Assembly (NCBI RefSeq): GCF_014653945.1
Contig: NZ_BNAU01000005.1
Coordinates: forward strand, 62,001 to 126,000
Direction: 5' to 3'
Length of the DNA stretch: 64,000 bases
DNA from: Amycolatopsis deserti
Lineage (GTDB): Bacteria > Actinomycetota > Actinomycetes > Mycobacteriales > Pseudonocardiaceae
Shown here: one piece after another, positions 32,803 to 41,107 of the stretch
Numbering within the stretch: the first letter of the stretch is position 1
Layout: the number at the start of each line of letters is the position of its first letter
Program-made: the position numbers and the translations under genes
The notes under the pieces: generated by a model
What the model was told of the DNA's origin: nothing
Database searches by the model: none
Seen by the model: only the letters and a program-made list of their open reading frames with translations

Positions 32803-33807
32803 ATGCGGCTGCGCAAGAGCAAGCTCTCCGAACCCGGCATCCGGCGGCGGCGCAGCGGCCGCGGTTTCCGGTATTTCACCCCCGAGGGGGAGCCGCTGCG
32901 CGACGAGGAGACCCTGCGGCGGATCAAGAGCCTCGCCGTGCCGCCCGCCTGGCGCGACGTGTGGATCTGCCCGTACCCGAACGGCCACATCCAGGCGGTG
33001 GGCACCGACGATGCCGGCCGCCGCCAGTACCGCTACCACGACCGCTGGCGCCAAGAGCGGGACGAGGAGAAGCACGAGCGCGTCGTGGAGCTGGCGAAGC
33101 GGCTGCCGCGGTGGCGCCGGCGGATCGACGAGGACCTGGTCCAGCCCGGCCTGGGCTGCGAGCGGGTGCTGGCCGCCGCTCTGCGGATGATCGACCGGGG
33201 CGTCTTCCGGGTCGGCAGCGAGGAGTACGCCGAGAACAACGGCACCTACGGGGCCGCCACCCTGCTGCGCGAGCACGTCAGCGTCAAACGGGACGAGCTG
33301 ACCTTCTGCTACCCGGCCAAGGGCGGGATCGAACGCGACATCACATTGACCGACGCCGACCTGGCCGCGGCGGTCAAGGCGTTGCGCCGCGCGCGGACGG
33401 GCAGCGACCGGCTGTTCGTCTACCGAACCCCCAACGGCTGGCACGAGGTGCACGCCGACGAGATCAACGAACGCTTCAAGGAGATGGTCGGTGACGAGTT
33501 CACCGTGAAGGACCTGCGGACGTGGAACGCGACCGTGCTCGCCGCCACCGCGTTCGCCGCCGCCGAGGAGGTGACGTCCCAGCGCGGTCTGAAACGCACG
33601 CAGGCCGCCGTGATGCGCCAGGTGTCCGAAGAACTGGGCAACACCCCCGCGGTGTGCCGCAAGTCCTATGTGGACCCGCGAATCGTGGAGGCGCACGCGC
33701 GGGGCCGGACCATCGCCTCGGCGGTGCACCGGCTCGGCGAGGTCCGCGGCGACGAGGACCGCGAGGTGCTGGAGCGCGCGGTCGTCCGCCTGCTGGACAA
33801 CGTTTGA
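32803..33807 (+). CDS. DNA topoisomerase IB, eukaryotic-like
   Basis: A 334-residue poxvirus/eukaryote-type topoisomerase I. The N-terminal domain starts with GIRRRRSGRGFRYF and has PPAWRDVWICP; the catalytic domain supplies NGTYGAATLLREHV (first Arg), KDLRTWNATV (second Arg) and the nucleophile Tyr289 in CRKSYVDPR. It relaxes supercoils of either sign through a 3'-phosphotyrosyl link. ATG 32803 lies five bases after the DUF2795 stop. Bacterial type IB enzymes are accessory and often found with stress genes, as in this block. Confidence 0.92.
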   Translation: MRLRKSKLSEPGIRRRRSGRGFRYFTPEGEPLRDEETLRRIKSLAVPPAWRDVWICPYPNGHIQAVGTDDAGRRQYRYHDRWRQERDEEKHERVVELAKRLPRWRRRIDEDLVQPGLGCERVLAAALRMIDRGVFRVGSEEYAENNGTYGAATLLREHVSVKRDELTFCYPAKGGIERDITLTDADLAAAVKALRRARTGSDRLFVYRTPNGWHEVHADEINERFKEMVGDEFTVKDLRTWNATVLAATAFAAAEEVTSQRGLKRTQAAVMRQVSEELGNTPAVCRKSYVDPRIVEAHARGRTIASAVHRLGEVRGDEDREVLERAVVRLLDNV

Positions 33808-33835
33808 CTTCTCCACCTGGTGGTACCTGCAACGG

Positions 33836-34492
33836 GTGAAACTGCTGAGACTTCCCGGGGTGTACCGGCCGCAGGCGGACACCTGGCTGCTGATGCGCGC
33901 GATGCGGGAAGCCCGCCTGCCGGCCGGCGCGCGGGTTCTCGAGGTGTGCACCGGCACCGGCGCGCTGGCGATCGCCGCGGTCCGCAATGGAGCGGCGAGC
34001 GTGACCGCGGTGGACCGGTACCTGCCCGCGGTGCTGAGCGCGCGGTTCAACACGCGGGTGCGCGGGCTCCCCGTGGAGGTCCGGCACGGCGACCTCTCGC
34101 GGACGATCGACGGCGCGCCGTTCGACGTGGTGCTGGCCAATCCGCCGTACGTGCCGTGCGAGTCCGGCGCGGACCCGGACGGCGCGGCCATGGCCTGGGA
34201 CGCCGGCGTGGACGGGCGCAAGCACCTGGACTGCCTGTGCGACCGGGCCTACGACCTGCTCACCCCCGGCGGCACGATGCTGGTGGTGCACTCGTCGCTG
34301 TGCGGCACCCGCCAGACGGTGGAGATGCTGCGCGACAACGGGTTGAAGACTTCCGTGGTGGCGCGGGCGATCGAGCCGTTCGGCCCGGTGCTGCGTGGCC
34401 GCGTCGACTTCCTGGAACGCTCCGGGCTCATCGCGCCGGGGCAGCGACACGAGGAGCTGGTGGTGATCCGTGCCGACCGGACCGAACGCTGA
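33836..34492 (+). CDS. Class I SAM-dependent methyltransferase, PrmC/HemK2-like
   Basis: A 218-residue methyltransferase. LEVCTGTGALAIAAV is the AdoMet-binding loop and LANPPYVP the NPPY motif of enzymes that methylate amide or exocyclic nitrogen, as in PrmC/HemK. TLLTPGGTMLVVHSS follows the fold. PYRPQADTW near the start is also seen in HemK2-like proteins. The GTG start at 33836 is preceded by no strong ribosome site, so it could be translated by reinitiation 28 bases after topoisomerase IB. Its stop overlaps the CDGSH gene by 23 bases. Substrate unknown. Confidence 0.82.
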   Translation: MKLLRLPGVYRPQADTWLLMRAMREARLPAGARVLEVCTGTGALAIAAVRNGAASVTAVDRYLPAVLSARFNTRVRGLPVEVRHGDLSRTIDGAPFDVVLANPPYVPCESGADPDGAAMAWDAGVDGRKHLDCLCDRAYDLLTPGGTMLVVHSSLCGTRQTVEMLRDNGLKTSVVARAIEPFGPVLRGRVDFLERSGLIAPGQRHEELVVIRADRTER

Positions 34493-34673
34493 ACCCCGCA
34501 AGGTGACGCTCGTCGAGGGCGGGCCGGTGCTCGTGGAGGGCCCCGTCGAGCTGGAGATGCCCGACGGCACGGTCGCGCGCTCCGACCGGTTCCTGGTCGC
34601 CTTGTGCGCGTGCCGCCGCAGCAAGCGGTATCCCTTCTGCGACACGAGCCACCGCAAGCGCGTGCGGAACTGA
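34470..34673 (+). CDS. CDGSH-type iron-sulfur protein
   Basis: A 67-residue protein with a CDGSH [2Fe-2S] motif: Cys46, Cys48, Cys57 and His61 are spaced C-x-C-x8-C-x3-H as required. The usual Asp-Gly-Ser after the third Cys reads Asp-Thr-Ser, a mild variant. The three-Cys/one-His cluster is redox- and acid-labile. GTG start at 34470 overlaps the methyltransferase gene by 23 bases. The next gene, convergent, is a diiron-type redox protein, a pairing also seen elsewhere in actinobacteria, which suggests electron transfer or iron handling. Confidence 0.82.
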   Translation: MPTGPNAEPRKVTLVEGGPVLVEGPVELEMPDGTVARSDRFLVALCACRRSKRYPFCDTSHRKRVRN

Positions 34674-34709
34674 AGGAGGAGCGGCGGGCTGGGCCGGCCG
34701 CTCGTCCTT
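34673..34709. terminator. Bidirectional terminator between CDGSH and redox-enzyme genes
   Basis: AAGGAGGAGCGGC (34673-34685) pairs with 34697-34709 with one mismatch around an 11-base loop, in the 39-base gap between convergent genes. Confidence 0.65.
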
Positions 34710-34712
34710 CGT

Positions 34713-35711
34713 CTACAGGGGCTTTCGCAGGGCGCTTCGGCCCTCCTGCCAGGCGCCCAGCACGTGGTCGGCGAAGCGCTGCTCCACCAGGTCGGTGGCC
34801 TGGATGCCGAACACGATGTCGCCGGCCAGTTCCGGCTCGGTCGCCAGCAGTCCGCCGAGGACGTCCCGGCGCATGACCTGCTCGTGCACCGCGTCGGCCT
34901 CGATGTGCTCGGTGTAGAAGTACCGGCACCGCTCGTCGGCGTCCAGGCGCCGCAACGCCTTCTCCAGGCGCTGCGCGCTGGGCGCGGTGGTGATCTCGGC
35001 GGCGGCGAAGTGCCCGGCCAGCGCGGCGCGGAACCGCCTGTGCAGGCCGAACAGCGACATCATGTTGACCACCGCGAGCATGCACGCCGGGGCGTGCTCC
35101 AGGTAGTGCAGGTACTGCGAGTTCAGCCCGGCGCCGTCGAGCAGGTCGGCGTAGAGCTGGGCGTGCACCTGGTCGGCGCGGCCGCCGCCGTACTCGTCGA
35201 ACTCCACGGCCACCAGGGCGGCCTTCGGTTTGCCGCGCAGCCGCGGGATCACCCACGCGTGCGGGTCGGCCTCCTTGTGGTGGTAGATCGACCGCAGCAC
35301 GAAGTACTCGCGGACATGGTCCCAGGTGCCTTCGGCGGCGAGGAAGTGCGACAGGCCGGTGCCGTTGACCGGCTCGACGAGCAGGGGCGCGAGCGCCTCT
35401 TCGACGTCGTCGCCGCCGGGCGTGTGCGCACGCAGCGCGGCCAGGAACACCCGCTCCATGGCGGCACGCAGGCGCAGCAGGTCGGGGTCCCACTCCCAGT
35501 CCGGGTCGACCCCGGTGAACCCCTGGTAGTGCAGTTCGTAGCAGACGTGCAGGGCGAGCTGGAGGTCCTCGCCGAAGGGGTCGGCGGCCGCCGTCTCGGG
35601 CAGTTCCGGGAAGTCCCCGCGTTCGTCGCGGCCGAGGGCCTCGATCACGGCCGCGGAGAGCGGTCCCCTGGCTGCCGGGAGGGCAGCCGAAAGCGTCATG
35701 GCAGTCGTCAC
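34713..35711 (-). CDS. Iron-containing redox enzyme, haem-oxygenase-like diiron (HDO) fold
   Basis: A 332-residue, mainly helical protein of the iron-containing redox enzyme family. ELHYQGFTGVDPDWEWDP near residue 60 and FYTEHIEADAVHEQV near residue 265 carry the conserved Glu/His metal ligands typical of haem-oxygenase-like oxidases. RSIYHHKEADPHAWVIPRL is a family block. Related enzymes cleave or oxidise fatty acids and amino acids. The start is GTG 35711 or ATG 35699; neither has a strong ribosome site. Convergent with the CDGSH gene; substrate unknown. Confidence 0.78.
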   Translation of the reverse strand: MTTAMTLSAALPAARGPLSAAVIEALGRDERGDFPELPETAAADPFGEDLQLALHVCYELHYQGFTGVDPDWEWDPDLLRLRAAMERVFLAALRAHTPGGDDVEEALAPLLVEPVNGTGLSHFLAAEGTWDHVREYFVLRSIYHHKEADPHAWVIPRLRGKPKAALVAVEFDEYGGGRADQVHAQLYADLLDGAGLNSQYLHYLEHAPACMLAVVNMMSLFGLHRRFRAALAGHFAAAEITTAPSAQRLEKALRRLDADERCRYFYTEHIEADAVHEQVMRRDVLGGLLATEPELAGDIVFGIQATDLVEQRFADHVLGAWQEGRSALRKPL

Positions 35712-35740
35712 GACGGCCGGTTACCCCTGCTCGGTGCTGG

Positions 35741-36799
35741 TCAACCCTGGTGGGTGAGGGTGGCGAGCAGGGCGGGCAGGCCGGCCGCGGCGGCCTTGCG
35801 TTGCCGCCGGGCACCACTGCCCTCGCGGCGCAGGCGTTCCAGGACGATCGCCACCAGCTCCCGGTCACCGGTTTCGTCGAGCGCGGGGGCGACGTGGTCG
35901 ACCAGTTCGGCGACGAGCTGCCAGGCCGGCATCCGGGTGGCGCGCAGTGGGTGGACTCCCTCGCCGTCAATCCCGTCCCGGGCCGCGGCCCACAGCGCGG
36001 CCGCGCCGACCTGTTCGGACATCCCCGGCGGCGCGGTGTCGTCGGCGAGCGCGCGCCGGACCAGGGCGCGGGACAGCACCGCCTGCAGGACCGCCTCGTC
36101 CACTGTGGACGCGGCGTCGGCGACCCGGAATTCCAGCGTCGGGAACGACGAGGACGGGCGGACGAGCCAGAACGACATCGACTCGTCGACCAGCGCGCCG
36201 CAGTCCACCAGTCGCCGCACCTCGGCGCGGTAGGCGTCGTGATCGGGGAAGTACGGCGGGATTCCCGCGCCGGGGAAGCGGGACTGCTGCACCATCCGCC
36301 AGCTGCCGTAGCCGGTGTCGCGGCCGTGGTCGAAGGGCGAGTTCACCGACAGCGCCAGCAGGGTGGGCAGCCACGGGCGCAGGTGGTTCATGACTGCGAC
36401 GGCCGTCTCGGGGTCGGGCACGCCGACGTGGACGTGGCAGCCGCACGCCTCGTAGTCGGCGACCATGCCGCGGTAGATCCGGTCGATGTCACCGAAGCGG
36501 CCGTCCTGGTTCTCCGATGTGGACGGTCCGGACAGGACCGGGGTGCCGCAGGAGGCGACGACGGCGCCGTGCACACGGGCCGCGTCGGTGAGGGCCTTGC
36601 GGTTCATCACGAGCTGGTCGCGCAGCTGACGCGCCTCGGTGCACACGCCGGTCGCGGTCTCCACCTGGGTGGCGCGCAGCTCGCGGTGCAGTCGGGCGCC
36701 GGGCGGCAGGGGCGGGTCCGCGGCCAGGATCGCGGCCGCGCGCGGCAGGGTCGCGCCGGTGGCGGGGTCGAGGAGCAGGAACTCCTCCTCGACGCCCAC
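35741..36799 (-). CDS. Carboxylate-amine ligase, glutamate-cysteine ligase 2 (YbdK) type
   Basis: About 353 residues. VGVEEEFLLLDPATGA is the N-terminal GCS2 block, followed by CHVHVGVPDPETAV and NSPFDHGRDTGYGSWR, the glutamate/ATP-binding motifs, and FPTLEFRVADAASTVDEAV. It would ligate the gamma-carboxyl of glutamate to an amine. I set the start at GTG 36799, immediately after the stop of the upstream oxidoreductase; an ATG at 36877 is in frame but would overlap that gene by 76 bases and adds an Ala/Pro-rich stretch unlike the family. The product (gamma-glutamylcysteine or other) is open. Confidence 0.8.
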   Translation of the reverse strand: MGVEEEFLLLDPATGATLPRAAAILAADPPLPPGARLHRELRATQVETATGVCTEARQLRDQLVMNRKALTDAARVHGAVVASCGTPVLSGPSTSENQDGRFGDIDRIYRGMVADYEACGCHVHVGVPDPETAVAVMNHLRPWLPTLLALSVNSPFDHGRDTGYGSWRMVQQSRFPGAGIPPYFPDHDAYRAEVRRLVDCGALVDESMSFWLVRPSSSFPTLEFRVADAASTVDEAVLQAVLSRALVRRALADDTAPPGMSEQVGAAALWAAARDGIDGEGVHPLRATRMPAWQLVAELVDHVAPALDETGDRELVAIVLERLRREGSGARRQRKAAAAGLPALLATLTHQG

Positions 36800-36801
36800 G
36801 G

Positions 36802-38292
36802 TCAGGCCGGCGGCAGCGGCCGGGTCGCCGGGCCCTGGATCACCGAGCCGTCCGTGGCGAATCGCGATCCGTGGCATGCGCAGTCCCAGGTCTTCTCGGC
36901 GTTGTTGAACGCGACCACGCAACCCAGGTGGGTGCAGCGGGCGCTGACCTCCCGCAGCTGCCCGTCCTCGCCGCGGTAGGAGGCGACGACGTCCGCGCCG
37001 CGGCGGGACACCTTCGCGGTGCCCGGGGCGAGGTCGTCGGGGGTGCTGGTGAGGGCTCGGGAGTATCCGGTCACGTATTGCTTGCCGACCTTGACGCCGT
37101 CCTCGGCGAGGGTGACCGAGGATTTCAGGTCGAAGCGGTTCGGGTCGTAGAGGCTCGCCGCGGGGTGGTCGCCGCCGGTGATCAGCCGGGTCAGGACGAG
37201 GCCGGCCGAGGTGCCGCCGGTCATGCCCCACTGGCCGAAGCCGGTCGCCACCCACACGTTGCGGGTGGCCGGGTGGTAGCGGCCGATGTAGGGGACGTTG
37301 TCGAGGGTGGTCATGTCGTGGGCGGACCAGCGGTGGGTGGCCTTGGTGACGCCGAAGGTGGTGGCGGCCTCGGCGAGGCGCCGGTAGCGGGCCTCGACGT
37401 CGACCGGTTCACCCGTTCGGTAGTGCTCGCCGCCGACGATGACGTAGTGGCGGTCGCCCTCGGTGTGGCCGCGGATGGAGCGGTGGGTCACCGCGTCGAG
37501 GTACACGCCGGGCGGCGCCTGCCCCTCCCCGGCGACGACGAGGTCGCGGGTGATGTCCAGGCGGGCCCAGTAGAAGCCGCGGTCGAAGATCGGGTAGTGG
37601 GTGGCGACGACGACGTCGCGGGCCTTCACCTGGCCGCGGTCGGTGTGCACGGTCGGTGTGGGCCGCTCGTCGAGCTTGCGGGCGCGGACGCGCTCGACGA
37701 TGCGGCCGCCGAGCTGCTCGATCGCGTCGGCGAGGCCCAGCAGCCAGCGGCGGGGGTGGAACTGGGCCTGGTCGACGAACCGGACGGCGCCGATGGTGGT
37801 GATCGGCAGGTCGACGTGCTCGACGAAGTCCGCGGGCAGCCCGGCCTCGGCCGCGGCCTCGGCTTCCTGCTGGAGCTTGCTGAGCTGGGCGGTGTCGGTG
37901 GAGTAGACGAAGCTGTCCCGCCGGACGAAGCCGCAGTCGATGCCCAGTTCGGACGAGGTGCGGGCCACCCACTCGATCGCCTCCAGCTGGGCGCGGCCGT
38001 ACCTGGTGGCGGCTTGCTTGCCCTTGCGGGAGGTGAGGGTGGCGTACTTGAGGGCGTGCTGGGCGGACAGCTTGGCGGTGGTGTGGCCGGAGACGCCGGA
38101 GGCCACCTCGGCGGCCTCGAGGACGACGACGTCCTTGCCGGCGCGGGCGAGCCCGTAGGCGGTGGTGAGACCCGCGATGCCGGCCCCGATCACGACGACG
38201 TCCGCCTCGGCGGGCAGGTCGCGCCCAGCCCGGCCCGGCGCCGGAGCGGTCTCCACCCAGAGGGAGCGGGGTTCAGGCAGCTGGATGCTCAC
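36802..38292 (-). CDS. FAD-dependent oxidoreductase with C-terminal Rieske domain
   Basis: A 496-residue two-domain protein. The N-terminal DAO-type FAD domain opens VVVIGAGIAGLTTAYGLARAG and includes ATGFGQWGMTGGTSAGLVL near residue 360; the last 60 residues form a Rieske domain with Cys453, His455, Cys471 and His474 (CTHLGC and CACHGS). This fusion resembles choline-degradation and glycine-oxidase-like enzymes that pass electrons to the [2Fe-2S] cluster. GTG at 38292 after GGTGGGG. It abuts the carboxylate-amine ligase with two bases between stop and start. Amine or amino-acid substrate likely, not proven. Confidence 0.88.
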   Translation of the reverse strand: MSIQLPEPRSLWVETAPAPGRAGRDLPAEADVVVIGAGIAGLTTAYGLARAGKDVVVLEAAEVASGVSGHTTAKLSAQHALKYATLTSRKGKQAATRYGRAQLEAIEWVARTSSELGIDCGFVRRDSFVYSTDTAQLSKLQQEAEAAAEAGLPADFVEHVDLPITTIGAVRFVDQAQFHPRRWLLGLADAIEQLGGRIVERVRARKLDERPTPTVHTDRGQVKARDVVVATHYPIFDRGFYWARLDITRDLVVAGEGQAPPGVYLDAVTHRSIRGHTEGDRHYVIVGGEHYRTGEPVDVEARYRRLAEAATTFGVTKATHRWSAHDMTTLDNVPYIGRYHPATRNVWVATGFGQWGMTGGTSAGLVLTRLITGGDHPAASLYDPNRFDLKSSVTLAEDGVKVGKQYVTGYSRALTSTPDDLAPGTAKVSRRGADVVASYRGEDGQLREVSARCTHLGCVVAFNNAEKTWDCACHGSRFATDGSVIQGPATRPLPPA

Positions 38293-38380
38293 GGCCCAGA
38301 TTGCCCCACCACAAGCCAGGCGAAACGCCTGCGCTGTGCACCCAGCTCCCACCTCGACAAGGTGAGATGAGGGGCTTTCC

Positions 38381-38424
38381 GTCATCCCGGAGCCTGCCCG
38401 TCCGGCGAGGACATCTCTTGATCT
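38381..38424 (+). repeat. 44-bp dispersed repeat, copy 2
   Basis: 43 of 44 bases match the reverse complement of 11573-11616. It lies in the 400-base non-coding stretch upstream of the FAD/Rieske gene, just left of a chain of short palindromes: CCCTGCG/CGCAGGG (38428-38446) and GGCGCC-TAC-GGCGCC (38452-38466). Confidence 0.75.
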
Positions 38425-38483
38425 TTTCCCTGCGCTCCGCGCAGGGTCAAAGGCGCCTACGGCGCCTAGCGGTCACCTTGGGC

Positions 38484-38611
38484 GACCTCCCCCGCCCCCG
38501 CTCCTTGATTGTGTTTCGGTCGCCGAGCAGGCGTGTCAAGGCGGGAAAGAGTACCTTGACACGCCTGGTCGGCGACCAAAAGCAGGCTGTGGATCGGGGG
38601 CGGGGGAGGTC
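38484..38611. repeat. Nested palindromic intergenic element, copy C
   Basis: Outer arms 38484-38500 and 38595-38611 are a perfect 17-bp inverted repeat. The inner arms 38518-38541 and 38554-38577 pair at 23 of 24 positions around the 12-base loop CGGGAAAGAGTA. Loop and stem top match the element at 26271-26390 while the rest of the stem differs but still pairs. It occupies the gap between the FAD/Rieske and LigD-like genes; no coding frame is convincing in 38293-38692. Confidence 0.8.
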
Positions 38612-38692
38612 TGGGGCGTAGTCGGTTCTGTTGCGTCGCCGGCTTGCGGTTTGTTGGGTGGGGTGCGCCCCGGGCCGAGGTCGGCCCACTCC

Positions 38693-39751
38693 CTACTTCG
38701 CCACATTCCGCCACGCCTCGCTCCGTCGCCCCGGCTCGTACGCCGAATCCAGGCGCTTCGCGGTCACTCCGCCGAGTCCGTTCGCCAGGCTCGCCGCCAG
38801 TACGTCCGCCCCGCCGCCGTCGTACGAATCCGGCGTTCGCCAGTACTCCCCTGCCAGCTTCAGCCTCCGCAGCCTCGCGCGGCGCTTCCGGTACGGCTGC
38901 TCCAGCAGCGACTTCCCGTCCACGTGCAGCACGTCGAACGGCAGGAACAGCACCGGGGACCGCTCGGACAGCCGCTTCACCGAACGAGGCTCGGCCGAAA
39001 CCCGCTCCTTCAGCGCCTTCCGGCTCGGGCGGCCCTCCTCCAGCACGATCAGCTCGCCGTCCAGCAGGACCTCCGTCGCGCCCAGCGACTCGCCCAGGGC
39101 GCGCAGCTCCGGAAACAACACAGTGACGTCCTCGCCGGCCCGGTCACGCACCGTGATCCGGCCGCCCTCCACCCGGACCAGCACCCGCTCGCCCTGCCAG
39201 CGGAACTCGTACGCCCAGCCGTCGTCCGAGGGCAGCGCACCGGCCCGCGCCTGCATGGGCTTCACGAACTCCGGCAGCTCTTCGCCACTCCCAGGATCCA
39301 CGCGGCGCACCAGCCAGTCCCGCGACTCGGAACCCTTGTGGCTGTTGACGAACACGAACCGGCCCCGCACGCGCGACCCGTACAGGTCGACCTCGACCTT
39401 GTGGTCGTTCCAGTGCAGCACCTCGTACGTGCCGCGGTCCCAGATCAGCATCTTCCCCCCGCCGTACTCGCCCTTCGGGATCTCGCCTTCGAAAGTCGCG
39501 TACTCCAGCGGGTGGTCCTCGGTGTGCACCGCCAGCCGGGGCGGACCAGGGCGCGGCGGCAGCCCCTTCGGCACCGCCCACGACACCAGGACCCCGTTCC
39601 GCTCGAACCGCACGTCCCAGTGCAGCCGGCGGGCGTGGTGCTCCTGGATGACGAACACGTCGTCCTCACCCCGCGGCACCACCCGGTCGGGCATCGGTTC
39701 CGGCGTCCGCCGCGGATCGCGTTTCCGCCGGTACTCGCTGAGATCGGGCAC
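38693..39751 (-). CDS. LigD-type 3'-phosphoesterase fused to a degenerate ATP-ligase domain
   Basis: A 352-residue protein. Residues about 30-150 are the phosphoesterase domain of bacterial NHEJ ligase D, with His38, His44, Asp46, Arg48, His80 and Tyr84 at the same spacing as the active site described for Pseudomonas LigD. Residues about 163-352 are a ligase adenylation domain, but the motif I lysine is Arg184 (YEFRWQG), the motif IV glutamate is Gly327 (GLGGVTAK), and the OB domain is absent. So the nuclease part looks active and the ligase part not. It would trim 3' ends. Divergent from the ATP-grasp gene across 66 bases. Confidence 0.85.
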   Translation of the reverse strand: MPDLSEYRRKRDPRRTPEPMPDRVVPRGEDDVFVIQEHHARRLHWDVRFERNGVLVSWAVPKGLPPRPGPPRLAVHTEDHPLEYATFEGEIPKGEYGGGKMLIWDRGTYEVLHWNDHKVEVDLYGSRVRGRFVFVNSHKGSESRDWLVRRVDPGSGEELPEFVKPMQARAGALPSDDGWAYEFRWQGERVLVRVEGGRITVRDRAGEDVTVLFPELRALGESLGATEVLLDGELIVLEEGRPSRKALKERVSAEPRSVKRLSERSPVLFLPFDVLHVDGKSLLEQPYRKRRARLRRLKLAGEYWRTPDSYDGGGADVLAASLANGLGGVTAKRLDSAYEPGRRSEAWRNVAK

Positions 39752-39817
39752 GTGGCCGAGGTTACCCGCATCACCCGGGGGTGTTTACCGAACGGCGACA
39801 ACGGGGATCAGTTCGTG

Positions 39818-41101
39818 GTGAGCGAAACCAACATCTTCGTGCTGGGACTCGACGACGCGAACCTGCGCACCCTGCGGCGCGTGCCGGGAGCGGAGAACTA
39901 CCGCTACCACCAACTCCTCACGCAGGCGGACGTGCAGGAGGGCGAGATCCCGATCGCCGACCTGATCGACAGAGCCGTGGCCGAGCTGGACGCCTTCGAC
40001 GGCGAGATCGGCGCCATCGTGGGCTACTGGGACTTCCCGGTCACCACCATGGTGCCCATCCTGGGCCGCCGCTACGGCGTGCCCACGCCGAACCTCGAAG
40101 GCGTGCTCAAGTGCGAGCACAAGTACTGGAGCCGCCTGGAGCAGCAGAAGGCCACCGACGCGATCCCCAACTTCGCGCTGGTCGACCTCGACGGCGACCC
40201 GAAACCGCCGGAGGGGCTGTCGTTCCCGATGTGGCTCAAGCCGGTCAAGTCGTTCTCGTCCGAACTGGCCTTCCACGTCAAGGACGAACAGGACTTCACC
40301 GAAGCCGTCGAGGAGATCCGCGCCGGGATCGGGCGCGTGGGCAAGCCGTTCCAGTACATCCTGGACCAAGTGACCAGCGTGGACATCCCGCCGGAGATCG
40401 CCGACGCGGGGGCGCTCGCCGCGCTGGCCGAGGAGGAGATGACCGGACAGCAGGCCGCCACCGAGGGTTACGTCCACGACGGCGAGGTCGTCGTCTACGG
40501 CGCCCTGGATTCGCTGAACTACCCGGACAGCTCGTCGTTCCTGCGCCACCAGTACCCCTCGCAGCTGCCCGAGCCGGTCGTGGAGAAGATGCTCGACGTC
40601 TCCAAGAAGGTGATCCAGCAGATCGGCCTGAACAACTCCACGTTCTCCATCGAGTTCTTCTGCCAGCCCGAAACGGGTGACGTGAAGCTGCTGGAGATCA
40701 ACCCGCGGCACTCGCAGTCGCACGCCGAGATGTTCGAAGACGTCGACGGCGTGCCCGACCACTACAACATGATCGAGCTGGGGCTGGGCCGCCGCCCGGA
40801 GATGCCGCACGACAAGGGCGAGTACAAGATCGCGGCCAAGTGGTACCACCGCCGCTTCGAAGACGGCGTCGTCAAGCGGATCCCCACCGAGGAGGAGATC
40901 CGGCGGCTGCAGCGGGAGATCCCCGGTGTCGAGGTGGACGTCGTGCCCGCCGAGGGCCAGCGTCTGTCCGATATGGACGCCCAGGACAGCTACAGCTTCG
41001 AGCTGGCCTTCGTCTACGTCGGCGCGGACAGCGAAGCCGAGCTGAAGGACAAGTACCAGCGCACGATCGACTCGCTCCGGTTCGAGTTCGAGGAGGTTTG
41101 A
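39818..41101 (+). CDS. ATP-grasp domain ligase of unknown specificity
   Basis: A 427-residue ATP-grasp protein. The N-terminal part (VLGLDDANLRTLRRVPGAEN) is a Rossmann-like substrate domain; FPMWLKPVKSFSSELAFHVK supplies the ATP-binding Lys, and VKLLEINPRHSQSHAEM the Mg-binding Glu-x-Asn motif. It would activate a carboxylate as acyl-phosphate and join it to an amine or thiol. GTG start at 39818. It heads a co-oriented run: CocE-type hydrolase six bases later, then an esterase and a P450. Whether these make or modify one compound is unknown. Confidence 0.82.
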   Translation: MSETNIFVLGLDDANLRTLRRVPGAENYRYHQLLTQADVQEGEIPIADLIDRAVAELDAFDGEIGAIVGYWDFPVTTMVPILGRRYGVPTPNLEGVLKCEHKYWSRLEQQKATDAIPNFALVDLDGDPKPPEGLSFPMWLKPVKSFSSELAFHVKDEQDFTEAVEEIRAGIGRVGKPFQYILDQVTSVDIPPEIADAGALAALAEEEMTGQQAATEGYVHDGEVVVYGALDSLNYPDSSSFLRHQYPSQLPEPVVEKMLDVSKKVIQQIGLNNSTFSIEFFCQPETGDVKLLEINPRHSQSHAEMFEDVDGVPDHYNMIELGLGRRPEMPHDKGEYKIAAKWYHRRFEDGVVKRIPTEEEIRRLQREIPGVEVDVVPAEGQRLSDMDAQDSYSFELAFVYVGADSEAELKDKYQRTIDSLRFEFEEV

Positions 41102-41107
41102 TCGGAT

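Noticed and set aside
35741..36877. ATG 36877 as the start of the carboxylate-amine ligase
   Set aside because: It would overlap the Rieske gene by 76 bases and add an Ala/Pro/Arg stretch unlike family members, which begin close to the VGVEEEF motif.
38484..38611. The nested palindromes as ordinary terminators
   Set aside because: A terminator needs one stem. Two nested arms with an unpaired but conserved loop and a related copy elsewhere do not fit that alone; they may still stop transcription.
26271..38611. The intergenic repeats as insertion sequences or a CRISPR array
   Set aside because: No transposase frame, no target duplication that I can see, and no regular repeat-spacer pattern.
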